Virus record (IMG/VR): IMGVR_UViG_3300050014_000111
Span: 1 to 42,880 of that record
Length of the DNA: 42,880 nt
Source: a virus
Reading direction: 5' to 3' (one strand)
Shown here: piece by piece, positions 14,414-22,107 of the stretch
How the letters are laid out: the number at the start of each line of letters is the position of its first letter
Numbering within the stretch: the stretch's first letter is position 1
Notes under the pieces: model-generated
Database searches by the model: none
Told to the model about the DNA's origin: nothing
What the model saw: only the letters and a program-made list of their open reading frames with translations
Position numbers and translations under genes: made by a program

Positions 14414-14869
14414 ATGATCGAAGTTTATCCCAATCTTTATGTCGGCAGCCAGGATGACATCGCTGAAGGTTTTTACCTCGTCCAGTGTGCCAAGTACCCC
14501 TTCCATCGCAATGCCGTGGGCTACGCTAAGCAATGCGCCAAGGATCACCCTGAGTATCTAGTCGCTTACCGGCCAACCAGGATCATCCTGAACATGGTGG
14601 ATGCCCCTGCTGAGTTCTTTTCGATGCGCCTGATTCAGCCGGCATTAGACGCTATCAAACAAGCCTTGAAGTGCGGCGTGAAGGTCTTAGTGCACTGCAA
14701 TCGAGGCGAGTCACGCGGGCCAGGAGTGGCGATGCTGGCGATGCGAAACTCCCTGCCGGATGATTACGACGAGGCCAAAGCGAAGTTCAAACAATTATAC
14801 CCGCCGTTGAACATGGCAGCAGGCATTGATCAATTCTTAGCGGAGGTGTGGAATGAACAAGTGCGTTGA
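14414..14869 (+). CDS. Dual-specificity protein phosphatase-like
   Basis: A 151-residue protein with the Cys-based phosphatase loop VLVHCNRGESRGPGVAM (HCx5R with nucleophile Cys and catalytic Arg) and an upstream ILNMVDAP general-acid region holding an Asp. It starts MIEVYPNLYVGSQDD, as DSP-type phosphatases do. It lies just before the portal gene, a position where I know of similar phosphatases in some phages, with unknown targets. ATG 14414 is chosen; an in-frame GTG at 14405 would add three residues. Confidence 0.85.
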   Translation: MIEVYPNLYVGSQDDIAEGFYLVQCAKYPFHRNAVGYAKQCAKDHPEYLVAYRPTRIILNMVDAPAEFFSMRLIQPALDAIKQALKCGVKVLVHCNRGESRGPGVAMLAMRNSLPDDYDEAKAKFKQLYPPLNMAAGIDQFLAEVWNEQVR

Positions 14870-15050
14870 TTGCGATCATAAAGAGGTTTGCAGACACATG
14901 AGGGACAGAGAAAAATTTGAGAGTACGTTGCCTGATAACGTAACGCTGTTCAGTGCGGAAGCGTTGTGCTCTAAGTTTAGCAACTGCCAAAGGTATCAAT
15001 ATCAACATACGCAGCAGGCAGGAAGCGCTACATCCGCGATGCCTATCTAG
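14853..15050 (+). CDS. Cys-rich small protein (65 aa)
   Basis: ATG 14853 follows GCGGAGGTGG within the phosphatase end. Four cysteines near the N-terminus and middle (CVDCDHKEVC, LCSKFSNC) suggest a zinc knuckle. It is directly before the portal gene and probably co-translated with the phosphatase; no family recognised. Confidence 0.6.
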   Translation: MNKCVDCDHKEVCRHMRDREKFESTLPDNVTLFSAEALCSKFSNCQRYQYQHTQQAGSATSAMPI

Positions 15051-15067
15051 CAGGCTGAGGTGATTAA

Positions 15068-17248
15068 ATGGACTTATTGAAACCGTTCCGGAAGGTGATT
15101 AAAAAAGTGGCAGATACTTTAGCAGACCGCCAATCAGATCAGGAACTCATGGCAAAGTTGAAATACTGGGATGAGAAGTTGAAGAGCGCGCTTTCCAAGG
15201 CGAACAACTATCCCGAGACTCTTTTCAACGACCGTGAGATGATCTACAACGGGACAATCGATGTGGACTACGATCCCGACACCAGATCCAAGTCGGGGAA
15301 GCTCTCAAAGAACGTGGTCAACATCGTCTATGAGTTTCTGGAGTCCGAAGTGGACAATACGGTCCCCGCCCCTGCTGTAAAATCTCGACACAGGGGATTT
15401 GACTATCTCGCTCAGATGATCGAGGACTCTGCTAAAGACGATCTGAAGGTGATCGAGGACTTCGATGAGATGTACGATGAGAACCTGCGAACTACGAATA
15501 TACAGGGGTTCTCTCTCTTTGAGGTCATGTGGAACCCGGACAAGAAGCATCATCTATGGCGCGGAGAATTGCAAGTGAAGAACCCGCATCCCAAGGCTTT
15601 CATCCCGCAGCCAGGAGTCTACCGCATCAAAGATATGGATTATTTCTTCGTCTCGTTCTCTGTCACCAAGAGATACGTCGAGCGGCGGTACAACGTCGAT
15701 ATAGGCCCCGGTGACTCAGACGAATATCCGCAGATGAATGCCTTCCATGGAACGCAGAACTATTCGGGTAAGGTTACTCTGTTCGAGTGCTGGTACAAGG
15801 ACACCGACGGAGACATAAACAAGTTTGTCTGGACAAGGAACGTCCCGCTGGAGAATGTCGAGAAGTTCTATCATCGGCGTCTGGACGTCTGCAAGGAGTG
15901 CGGACTCACGCAAGGCCCATCTGATGAGTGCGAGTGCGGCTCCAAACGATTCAAAGAGGTGATCAGGGACAAGGAGATCATAGAGGAGGATATGATCCTC
16001 GCCAATGGAACCGTGATCAAAAAGGGAACGAAAGTGCCTTACTTCCAGCCAACTAAATCCCCTCTGATCCGGTGGAGGAACGTCCCGGTCAACTTCCAAT
16101 TCGGCGGACAAAGCGATGTCGATGTGATCCGCGATCAGCAGGACGCCCTGAAGAAGATCGTCTCCACCATCGAAGATAAACTACTGACTGGCGGCGTGAT
16201 CATAAAGACTTTAGACACGATGAGGCTCAATCTCAAGAATGAGCTTTATGAAGTGGTGAGAGGAAACGCTGCCGAGCTTCAGGCTTTCGGTGTGGAGGAT
16301 TTGCAGGCCGACGTATCGCAGGATCTGGAGTTTGCCCATGAGCTATATGCCTTGGCGCAAAGTGAACTGGGAATTACCAACGCTTTCCTTGGCAAGGAAG
16401 ATACCACAGCGAAAAGCGCTGTAGCCAAGCAGCAGCAGATTAACCAGAGCTCAGGACGGATGCAATCTAAGGCAACGAACAAGAACACTGCTTTTAAGGA
16501 ATTATACCAACTGATGTTCGAGTTCAAGTTGGCCTATTACGATGAGTTGAGACCCTACATCTCTAAAAATGAGAAGAACCAGGACGATTGGGGCCAGTTC
16601 AACAAGTACGAATTTCTGAGACAGGATGCTTCAGGCGAGTGGTTCTATAACACAGACTTTACTTTCGAGGTCAATACCAAGGACGCCTTACCGAAGGATA
16701 AGGTATGGTTAACGAACACTCTGATCAACATCAGCAAAGGCAAGTTGATTGATCCGGTTGCTTTCTGGACGTGCATGGAGGCGATTGATTTTCCACAGGC
16801 GACAATGGTCAAAGAGTTCTTCATCGAGCAGCAGAAACAGGCTAAGGAAGCCCAGGATGCTCAGGATGCACAGCAGCAAGCACAGCAGCAACAGCAATCA
16901 CAACCTGCGCCAGGCGGAGCGCTGTCTATGTCTCAACCTACTACACAACCTACTATGCAACAACCCGGCCAACCGCCGGCCGGGACTACTCAGCCAGGAC
17001 AGCAAGGACAGCCGCAGCCCGGACAACAGGGAATGCCGAACCAGGGAGACATCCAACAATTTATCACCTCTCTGCCGCAGGCCGTGAGGCAGAAGCTCGC
17101 CACGCTTCCCCAGGATGAGCAGATGAAGATCGTGACATCCATGATGAAGCAGTCTCCCGAAGCTCTACAACAGATCTTCGCTGAGTTCGAAGGAGGTGGT
17201 GATCAGGGTGCCGCTCCTCAAGGGCAAGTCCAACAAGGTCCGGGGTAA
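15068..17248 (+). CDS. Portal protein
   Basis: A 726-residue protein in the expected place between terminase and scaffold. The stem and wing regions include QQDALKKIVSTIEDKL, LGITNAFLGKEDTTAKSA and a helical segment ending in NTAFKELYQLMFEFKLAYYD, all typical of phage portals (SPP1/HK97-like superfamily). The dodecamer forms the DNA entry ring at one capsid vertex. Two oddities: a CKECGLTQGPSDECECG zinc-ribbon-like insertion (about residues 277-295), and a roughly 110-residue Gln/Pro-rich C-terminus after the wing. The extreme C-terminus is again helical (LPQAVRQKLATLPQDEQMK). ATG 15068 follows GAGGTGATT. Confidence 0.85.
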   Translation: MDLLKPFRKVIKKVADTLADRQSDQELMAKLKYWDEKLKSALSKANNYPETLFNDREMIYNGTIDVDYDPDTRSKSGKLSKNVVNIVYEFLESEVDNTVPAPAVKSRHRGFDYLAQMIEDSAKDDLKVIEDFDEMYDENLRTTNIQGFSLFEVMWNPDKKHHLWRGELQVKNPHPKAFIPQPGVYRIKDMDYFFVSFSVTKRYVERRYNVDIGPGDSDEYPQMNAFHGTQNYSGKVTLFECWYKDTDGDINKFVWTRNVPLENVEKFYHRRLDVCKECGLTQGPSDECECGSKRFKEVIRDKEIIEEDMILANGTVIKKGTKVPYFQPTKSPLIRWRNVPVNFQFGGQSDVDVIRDQQDALKKIVSTIEDKLLTGGVIIKTLDTMRLNLKNELYEVVRGNAAELQAFGVEDLQADVSQDLEFAHELYALAQSELGITNAFLGKEDTTAKSAVAKQQQINQSSGRMQSKATNKNTAFKELYQLMFEFKLAYYDELRPYISKNEKNQDDWGQFNKYEFLRQDASGEWFYNTDFTFEVNTKDALPKDKVWLTNTLINISKGKLIDPVAFWTCMEAIDFPQATMVKEFFIEQQKQAKEAQDAQDAQQQAQQQQQSQPAPGGALSMSQPTTQPTMQQPGQPPAGTTQPGQQGQPQPGQQGMPNQGDIQQFITSLPQAVRQKLATLPQDEQMKIVTSMMKQSPEALQQIFAEFEGGGDQGAAPQGQVQQGPG

Positions 17249-17381
17249 GAATGTTAAAGAACTTGTTGATACCTACAAGAAGAAAGGCAAGATCGGTACA
17301 TCGAAGCCGAAGTCAAAGAAGGCGGCAATTAAACAGGCGGTCGCTATAAGTTATCGCAAAGCTGGCGAAAAGAAAGGATGA
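17208..17381 (+). CDS. Small basic phage protein (57 aa)
   Basis: GTG 17208 lies 11 bases after AGGAGG; an earlier GTG at 17196 is too close to that site. The product starts MPLLKGKSNKVRGKNVKELV and ends KQAVAISYRKAGEKKG, a pattern I know from a widespread small phage protein family with an N-terminal MPLxKGxS and KQAVAIAxxKA near the end. Function not established. It overlaps the portal end and couples by ATGA to the next Lys-rich peptide. Confidence 0.7.
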   Translation: MPLLKGKSNKVRGKNVKELVDTYKKKGKIGTSKPKSKKAAIKQAVAISYRKAGEKKG

Positions 17382-17551
17382 CCAAAAAGATGCTCAAGCA
17401 AAGCGCGGTTGTTTCTAAGACCAAGAAGAAGATGCCCAAGGCGGTAAAGAAGGTTGTCTCCAAAGCGAAGGCCAAGATGAAGAAGCCGATGATGCCGCCC
17501 AAGAAGGCGGCTGGCCCCTCGCTGAACAATCCCAAAATGCCCTTCGCGTAG
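17378..17551 (+). CDS. Lys/Ala/Pro-rich peptide (57 aa)
   Basis: ATG 17378 follows GAAAGG. About one third of the residues are Lys (TKKKMPKAVKKVVSKAKAKM, then KKPMMPPKKAAG), like the tails of histone H1 or phage DNA-condensing peptides. It has no acidic residues. A DNA-binding or packaging-aid role is inferred only from charge. It is the second of three basic genes in a row. Confidence 0.6.
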   Translation: MTKKMLKQSAVVSKTKKKMPKAVKKVVSKAKAKMKKPMMPPKKAAGPSLNNPKMPFA

Positions 17552-17572
17552 AGAAAATTAAGGAGTGGTGAG

Positions 17573-17815
17573 ATGGCTAAGAAGAAGAAGCTTGAGAAAG
17601 GCCCCATGCCCAACGCGAGTAAAAAGCAGTATGACGGAGTTCAAAGTCTCGACAAGCCAAAAATACTAGGAGGTAGAAAAAGCGAGATGGCAACCAAGCA
17701 GAGCATGGTAAAGAAACCGGCAGTCGGCCCGCGCAAGGGCGGCAACCTGGATCACCTGGTGGAGCCGCCGAAGCCGAAGAAGCGCAAGACCATCATCAAC
17801 CCGCATACCAAGTAG
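17573..17815 (+). CDS. Lys-rich basic protein (80 aa)
   Basis: ATG 17573 follows AGGAGTGG. The product begins MAKKKKLEKGPMPNASKKQY and ends PPKPKKRKTIINPHTK: very basic, probably disordered, and Pro-rich. It is the third Lys-rich product between portal and scaffold. It ends in TAG, with the next start (GTG) overlapping by one base. A virion or DNA-binding role is plausible only. Confidence 0.65.
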   Translation: MAKKKKLEKGPMPNASKKQYDGVQSLDKPKILGGRKSEMATKQSMVKKPAVGPRKGGNLDHLVEPPKPKKRKTIINPHTK

Positions 17816-17955
17816 TGCAAGCGTCGCTGTTATTTACCGACGAGCGGATTATCAACGCCCTGAAAGAGATCCAGTGGGGGAAGATTACGATCACCATCCA
17901 GGACAGTCTTATCGTGCTCGTAGAAAAGCTGGAAACGATCAAACTGAATAAGTAA
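17815..17955 (+). CDS. YezD-like (DUF2292) small protein
   Basis: GTG 17815 overlaps the preceding TAG. The 46-residue product contains IINALKEIQWGKITITIQDS, then LIVLVEKLETIKL, matching the DUF2292 pattern (IxxALxxIxYGSVxIxxQDG, then a strand and a charged end) seen in Bacillus YezD and many clostridial genomes and phages. Function unknown. It is followed by an intrinsic terminator. Confidence 0.75.
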   Translation: MQASLLFTDERIINALKEIQWGKITITIQDSLIVLVEKLETIKLNK

Positions 17956-17978
17956 ACTCCGATCAGGAACAACCAGAC

Positions 17979-18013
17979 GGGGGGCTAGTGGGAAACCACA
18001 GGCTCCCCTTTTT
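17979..18013 (+). terminator. Intrinsic terminator before scaffold region
   Basis: Bases 17979-17991 pair with 17996-18008 around a GAAA tetraloop (GTGG-GAAA-CCAC inside, GGGG/CCCC outside, one mismatch), followed by TTTTT. Capsid genes start just downstream, so it may set relative expression levels. Confidence 0.75.
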
Positions 18014-18034
18014 CACGTTAAGGAGGTGACAAAC

Positions 18035-18208
18035 GTGCAGGACGGCAAGCAACGCGGCAAGAGCGGAACACAGACCCGTAAGCAGAATGAAGGCTTCCCG
18101 AACAAATCTTCAGTAAATCGCATAGGTGCGAAGATCGAGCGGGATTCAGTAGGACCCAAGTACATCATGGGCGAGGATCTGCGCTACGGAGATTCCAGCA
18201 AGAAATAA
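18035..18208 (+). CDS. Small hydrophilic protein (57 aa)
   Basis: GTG 18035 lies eight bases after AGGAGG (18021-18026). The product is charged, Gly/Lys/Arg-rich (GKQRGKSGTQTRKQ) and ends with MGEDLRYGDSSKK. No family recognised; probably a minor morphogenesis protein given its position directly before the scaffold. Confidence 0.6.
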   Translation: MQDGKQRGKSGTQTRKQNEGFPNKSSVNRIGAKIERDSVGPKYIMGEDLRYGDSSKK

Positions 18209-18259
18209 CGCCTTCGGGTGATTTCCCGATGCGGAGGGTAAACCGCAAGGAGCAAAGAT

Positions 18260-19117
18260 ATGCCAGATCCGATTAGCGGCGCAATAGAGGAGCCCGCCGT
18301 CCTCTTCCCCGGCGAACCTGCCGAGGATGAATTTGAAAACGAAAACGGAGGCGAAACCGTCGCTGAAACTAGCGAGTCCGAAGCCGCCGAACGGACCAGC
18401 AAGCAGAGTCCTGATCTGGACGCCGCCTTCGCCAAGGCAAGAAGGGCTGAAGAAGAGACGGCAAGGTTAAAGGCAGAGCTGGATCAGTGGAAAGAGGCCG
18501 CCAATGCTCAGAAAACAATTGAGCAGCAGGCCGAGATGGAAAAGAAACTTCAGGAATACAAGGACGCCGGTTGGGATCCCCAGACGATCAGGGACATCAT
18601 CAGGACCGATCCTGAGTTCCAATCCATAAAGCGGGCGCTGGAAGAAACCAAGAAGGCAGAGTCAGAGCGCGCCCACGTAACCGATTTCAACGCCGAGCTC
18701 TCCGCGTTGGGAGAAGAATGGCCTGAGTTTACCAGCTTGCAGGTGAAATCGTCTACCGACCAGGCTGCCGACCAGAAAATCAAGGGGATCGTCGGGGATG
18801 AAGTTTATTCCAAGATGCTCTCCTTGAAGCAGAAAGGCTATTCGATACTCGACGCCTACGAGAGCGCGAACCGTACTGCCCTCGCTTCAAAGAGAGCCGA
18901 GAAAGCGAAGCAGGCTACCTTAAACTCAATCCAGGGCAGGTCCTCCGTCAAATCGGAGGGAGCCGCGACGACCAACGATCTCGAGCATATTCAGATCGAC
19001 GCGGATGAATTTGCCCGCTTCAAGGCAATGAACCCGACCTGGACGGATGAAAAGATCATGGAGTTCAAGGCAAAATGTATCGCTGAAGACAGGAAAAACA
19101 ATCCAAGAACTCGTTAA
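18260..19117 (+). CDS. Capsid scaffolding protein
   Basis: A 285-residue, highly charged protein with an acidic N-terminus (GEPAEDEFENENGGETVAET), a long coiled-coil centre (residues about 50-110; EEETARLKAELDQWKEA) and a basic C-terminal tail (ECIAEDRKNN-like end). Scaffolds of tailed phages have this architecture, and it lies just before the decoration-like and capsid genes. It would guide prohead assembly and be lost before DNA packaging. Sequence similarity to a named family is not visible, so the call rests on architecture and place. Confidence 0.75.
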   Translation: MPDPISGAIEEPAVLFPGEPAEDEFENENGGETVAETSESEAAERTSKQSPDLDAAFAKARRAEEETARLKAELDQWKEAANAQKTIEQQAEMEKKLQEYKDAGWDPQTIRDIIRTDPEFQSIKRALEETKKAESERAHVTDFNAELSALGEEWPEFTSLQVKSSTDQAADQKIKGIVGDEVYSKMLSLKQKGYSILDAYESANRTALASKRAEKAKQATLNSIQGRSSVKSEGAATTNDLEHIQIDADEFARFKAMNPTWTDEKIMEFKAKCIAEDRKNNPRTR

Positions 19118-19132
19118 GAAGGAGTGAGACAA

Positions 19133-19582
19133 GTGGCTTTTAAGCTGATTCAATCTTTGAGTGGCGCGAGCGCGCCGCTTAACTACAACTACTCCGTAGC
19201 ATCCAATACCGGCCTTGCCATCGATAGCGTCGTGTACGTCAACGCTTCCGGCTGCCTGGCTCCGGCGACTTCTCTGCTTGGCCCCATCCTGGGAGTATGC
19301 CAGGCGGCGATAGCGACGGTGGCTGCGGTTGCCTCTGCTGCGCAGGTGCCCATTGTCCTCGTAGACCCGACGCAGATCTGGCAGACTGCCTGCTCCGCGG
19401 CGATCACGAACGCTTCCCTGGCCTTCCCGTTCTACGCCATCGACGCCACCAACGCCGTCTACGTTGACGCGGGTGTGGCGACCGTGGCCGCGACTGTCGG
19501 CCTGTATTTCCACGTCCTTACAACGACCAGCCTTACTGCGACTCTCGGTGGTGTAGTGACCGGACGCTTCGACGTACTGTAA
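19133..19582 (+). CDS. Probable capsid decoration or head-stabilising protein
   Basis: GTG 19133 follows AAGGAGTGAG. The 149-residue product is Ala/Val/Thr-rich, beta-structured and lacks charged stretches (ASNTGLAIDSVVYVNASG; ATVAAVASAAQVPIVLVD). Small proteins of this composition between scaffold and capsid genes usually decorate the outside of the capsid. No exact family is recognised. An aminoacyl pattern of a signal peptide is absent. Confidence 0.6.
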   Translation: MAFKLIQSLSGASAPLNYNYSVASNTGLAIDSVVYVNASGCLAPATSLLGPILGVCQAAIATVAAVASAAQVPIVLVDPTQIWQTACSAAITNASLAFPFYAIDATNAVYVDAGVATVAATVGLYFHVLTTTSLTATLGGVVTGRFDVL

Positions 19583-19606
19583 AAACTGATAAAGGAGTGA
19601 AACTGA

Positions 19607-19657
19607 ATGCCGTTAGTATTTAGTAAAACCAGTGGACTGAACAACAGTATTTTCGGT
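19607..19657 (+). CDS. Major capsid protein, exon 1
   Basis: ATG 19607 follows AAAGGAG. Seventeen codons (MPLVFSKTSGLNNSIFG) precede the group I intron. Unspliced translation would add EWLAV and stop at TAG. Joining GGT (19655-19657) to AAG (20561) gives NNSIFGKSQDPIRAFLQ, matching the N-terminus of a known phage capsid family (pattern GLNxSxFGKxxxPIxxFI). Confidence 0.85.
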
Positions 19658-20560
19658 GAATGGCTTGCCGTGTAGCAGGGAAACCTGTTATATTATAACT
19701 GCGGAAGAAATCTGGAAGGCTGTGAAGTTTTGAAACAATGCAACAAATGTAAGAGAACTTTAGATGAGGCAAAATTCTACAAGGACAAGACAAAGAGAGA
19801 TGGTTACACAACTATCTGTGGAGAATGTATCTGCCAGTGGAAGAGAGATAACAGGGAGCATGTAAAAGAGTACAACCACAAATATGCACAGGAGCACAAA
19901 GCAAGGGGCGCTGAAAGGCAATATAACCGAAGGCACAAGAGCGAAGAGGCAATGGAACGTGCCAGGGAAAATCACCGCAAATGGGTTGCCGAGCACCCCG
20001 AGAGGCATAAAGAGCATAAGGATAGAGACTACAAGAAAAACACGGAAGCCTATATCCAGCGTGCCTGCCTTCGCAGGGTAAGAGTGAAAGGCCTCAGGGC
20101 AGACTTTACCTGCGAACAGTGGAAACAAGTCAAGAAGCTCTTTCATTACAGATGTGCATACTGTGGTGAGAAGCCAAAGAAACTGACGCAAGAACACATC
20201 ATCCCTGTTAGCGAATATGGCGAATACACACTTGGAAATATCATCCCTGCTTGCCCTGGGTGCAATGCTAGCAAGCACCACAAAGACCTTGTAGAATGGT
20301 ATCCTCAACAGGTTTTCTTCGATGTCGAGAGATTGAAAGCAATCTCTGCATATGTTTCAGAACATGCCAATCAGAGTGGAAGGCTAGACGTAACAGCCTA
20401 GTCACACGCAACGCATAGAGGGTGAAACTCGAAAGAGAATATAATCCCTCCACGAGTCCGCAGCACCCTAACGTAAAGTCGAGGGCGAAAAGATATGCTG
20501 AACTTACGGGAACAGAACCGTAAGAAGTAGGGGATAAAAAGCCTCTACGATAACAAATTG
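19658..20560 (+). ncRNA. Group I self-splicing intron in the capsid gene
   Basis: A 903-base intron. Exon 1 ends in U; CGGU (19654-19657) pairs with GCCG just inside the intron, giving the U-G pair of P1. A CAGG-GAAA-CCTG hairpin follows (P2-like). After the HNH gene come P3-like AGGGTG/CACCCT (20419-20424, 20464-20469), ACTCG/CGAGT (20427-20431, 20453-20457), P7-like CAGCA/TGCTG (20461-20465, 20496-20500) with the family-typical AAGATAT before it, and a perfect P9 hairpin CTTACGG/CCGTAAG (20503-20509, 20518-20524). A last hairpin GTAGGGG/CCTCTAC precedes terminal G 20560. Precise P3/P7 boundaries are approximate. Confidence 0.88.
19730..20401 (+). CDS. Intron-encoded HNH homing endonuclease
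   Basis: TTG 19730 follows GGAAGG. The 223-residue protein has an N-terminal zinc finger (CNKCKRTLDEAKFY, CGECIC), a basic helical linker rich in Lys/Arg/Glu, and a C-terminal HNH domain with zinc knuckles: CAYCGEKPKKLTQEHIIPVS, then LGNIIPACPGCNASKHHKD. It should cut intron-less capsid alleles and drive copying of the intron. It lies inside the intron upstream of the catalytic core. Confidence 0.92.
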   Translation: MKQCNKCKRTLDEAKFYKDKTKRDGYTTICGECICQWKRDNREHVKEYNHKYAQEHKARGAERQYNRRHKSEEAMERARENHRKWVAEHPERHKEHKDRDYKKNTEAYIQRACLRRVRVKGLRADFTCEQWKQVKKLFHYRCAYCGEKPKKLTQEHIIPVSEYGEYTLGNIIPACPGCNASKHHKDLVEWYPQQVFFDVERLKAISAYVSEHANQSGRLDVTA

Positions 20561-21520
20561 AAGTCCCAAGATCCAATTCGTGCCTTTTTGCAGGAAGAGG
20601 AAGAGGGGTATAAATCACCTCTGAACCTGATCTTCAACGTCATGGACTCTGATAAGTACGCTGAGAAATTCTCTGAACTTACCAGCAAGGGAAACTTCCA
20701 GAATGTGGGAGAAGGCGGCAACTATCCCCGCACCTCCCAGCAGGTCGGCTACGAACAGGTTGTGACGCCGTCCGAATGGAAGCTCTCGTTTGAAGTCACC
20801 GAGACGATGATCGAGGATGCCAAGATGTTCAACATCAAGTCCGAGGCAGCCGACTTCATCCAGTCATACTACAGGACGAGGGATCAATTCGGGGCGCAGT
20901 TCCTGATCAATGGCAACGCAACGTCGTTCGTGTGGAACGGCCAGACCTATGCCTTTACCGCAAACGACACTGTCGCGCTGTTCTCCGCGGCTCACACGAG
21001 CGCTACGGGCAACTCGAATTTCTCGGCGGCAGTCAACACCAACTACCTGACCGGGTCTTCCTATGTGTTCTCATATGACAATTTAGCGTCAATCGAGAAC
21101 AAGATGCAGAAGTTCACCGATCACGACGGCAACATCCTGAACATCCAGCCCGACACGATCATCATCCCCAACGACCCCGTCATAAAGAAGGCTGTCGCTG
21201 ACGCTGTGTTTACCGATGGCGATGGGAAGAAGCCCGGCACTACCGACGCCGGTTTCAACTACCACGCGGAAAGATGGAACGTGGTCGTATGGAACCAGTT
21301 GACCGTGCCCACGGGTGGAACATCCGCCAACGGCATGCCCTGGTGGGTCATGGACTCCAAGAGGTGCCAGCGAGACGGCCTGATCTGGATCGACCGCGTC
21401 GGTCTCAGGGTAAGGTCATGGATCGATGAGAACACTGGCAACAACGTATTCGGTGGCCGTGCAAGATTCGGAGCCGGGGCAGTAAAACCTGTGAGTTTAT
21501 TTATGGTGTATCCGACGTAA
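20561..21520 (+). CDS. Major capsid protein, exon 2
   Basis: The remaining 319 residues; the spliced protein has 336. It begins KSQDPIRAFLQEEEEGY and contains VTPSEWKLSFEVTETMIED, LFSAAHTSATGNSNFS, IQPDTIIIPNDPVIKKAV and GRARFGAGAVKP near the end. Position after scaffold and decoration genes, and the LFSAAHT and P-D-I/IP-N signatures of HK97-fold coat proteins, support the call. A TTG at 20558 is the last intron codon, not a start. The end is followed by a 9-bp inverted repeat at 21542. Confidence 0.88.
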   Translation, partial: KSQDPIRAFLQEEEEGYKSPLNLIFNVMDSDKYAEKFSELTSKGNFQNVGEGGNYPRTSQQVGYEQVVTPSEWKLSFEVTETMIEDAKMFNIKSEAADFIQSYYRTRDQFGAQFLINGNATSFVWNGQTYAFTANDTVALFSAAHTSATGNSNFSAAVNTNYLTGSSYVFSYDNLASIENKMQKFTDHDGNILNIQPDTIIIPNDPVIKKAVADAVFTDGDGKKPGTTDAGFNYHAERWNVVVWNQLTVPTGGTSANGMPWWVMDSKRCQRDGLIWIDRVGLRVRSWIDENTGNNVFGGRARFGAGAVKPVSLFMVYPT

Positions 21521-21541
21521 TAGGTATTCTATGTACATACT

Positions 21542-21577
21542 CCCCTAGATGTATTATGATATAAGAAAATCTAGGGG
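21542..21577. repeat. Perfect 9-bp inverted repeat after the capsid gene
   Basis: CCCCTAGAT (21542-21550) and ATCTAGGGG (21569-21577) are perfect complements separated by 18 bases. No T-run follows, so it is not a standard terminator on the + strand; it could be an mRNA 3'-end stabiliser, a processing site or a mobile-element relic. Confidence 0.85.
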
Positions 21578-21584
21578 GGTATGT

Positions 21585-21701
21585 ATGATGTTGATGATTT
21601 GCCTTGTTTGCGGCAAGCAGTTTGAGAAGCCTCAATATCGACTTGGACGAACTAAGTATTGTAGCCGCAAATGCAAGGACAAGTCGCAAGAAAGGAGATA
21701 A
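21585..21701 (+). CDS. Orphan zinc-finger peptide, possible HNH endonuclease remnant
   Basis: ATG 21585 opens a 38-residue frame with CLVCGK and YCSRKCKDK, a four-Cys zinc finger. This arrangement (CxxCGKxF, then a basic RLGRTKYCSRKC) is common at the N-terminus of HNH and GIY-type free-standing endonucleases in phages, where it is followed by a nuclease domain. Here only the finger remains. Its AGAAAGGAGATAAG tail contains the ribosome site for the next gene. It may be a leftover of a deleted endonuclease or an independent peptide. Confidence 0.5.
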   Translation: MMLMICLVCGKQFEKPQYRLGRTKYCSRKCKDKSQERR

Positions 21702-21703
21702 GT

Positions 21704-22102
21704 ATGTCAACTTACGATCACGTTACTTTGGAAGATCATCTGACCCAGGACACCATCGCCACCCCTAAGAGCGCGGACACGCTGATCAACAAGGCCGACG
21801 GCAACGTGACGCCGATTAGCACGGCTGTGGCGCTTTCAGGTTATACTGCCCTGACATCCGATTACCTGATCCGGGTTATCGGAGCAGGCACTACCACCAT
21901 TACTTTACCGACCTCCGCGTCGTTTGCGGCGTCCGGCGGCTGCGAGACATTGCTCGTCTACTCCAGCGGCCTCACCGCGACCCTAACCTTTGGCGGGTCC
22001 GCGATTCAAGGATTCTCCGCGGGGACTCAGGGGACGACCGGTCCGCATCTGACCATGCTGCAATGCGACGGAGTGAACTGGTTCATGGTCGCCAACTGGT
22101 AA
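21704..22102 (+). CDS. Beta-rich virion protein (132 aa)
   Basis: ATG 21704 follows AAAGGAG. After a short polar N-terminus (about 35 residues, YDHVTLEDHLTQDTI), the protein is Thr/Gly/Ser-rich and beta-structured: TTTITLPTSASFAASGG, AIQGFSAGTQG, WFMVANW. Similar folds are seen in head-fibre or appendage modules. No named family is recognised. A strong intrinsic terminator follows directly. Confidence 0.6.
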   Translation: MSTYDHVTLEDHLTQDTIATPKSADTLINKADGNVTPISTAVALSGYTALTSDYLIRVIGAGTTTITLPTSASFAASGGCETLLVYSSGLTATLTFGGSAIQGFSAGTQGTTGPHLTMLQCDGVNWFMVANW

Positions 22103-22107
22103 AAAGA

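Noticed and set aside
18209-18259. Terminator before the scaffold gene
   Set aside because: Short CGGG/CCCG and GCGG/CCGC hairpins are present, but no T-run follows; at most a weak leader structure.
20558-21520. Capsid gene starting at TTG 20558 without splicing
   Set aside because: There is no ribosome site before it, the preceding bases form group I intron hairpins, and exon 1 restores the family N-terminus.
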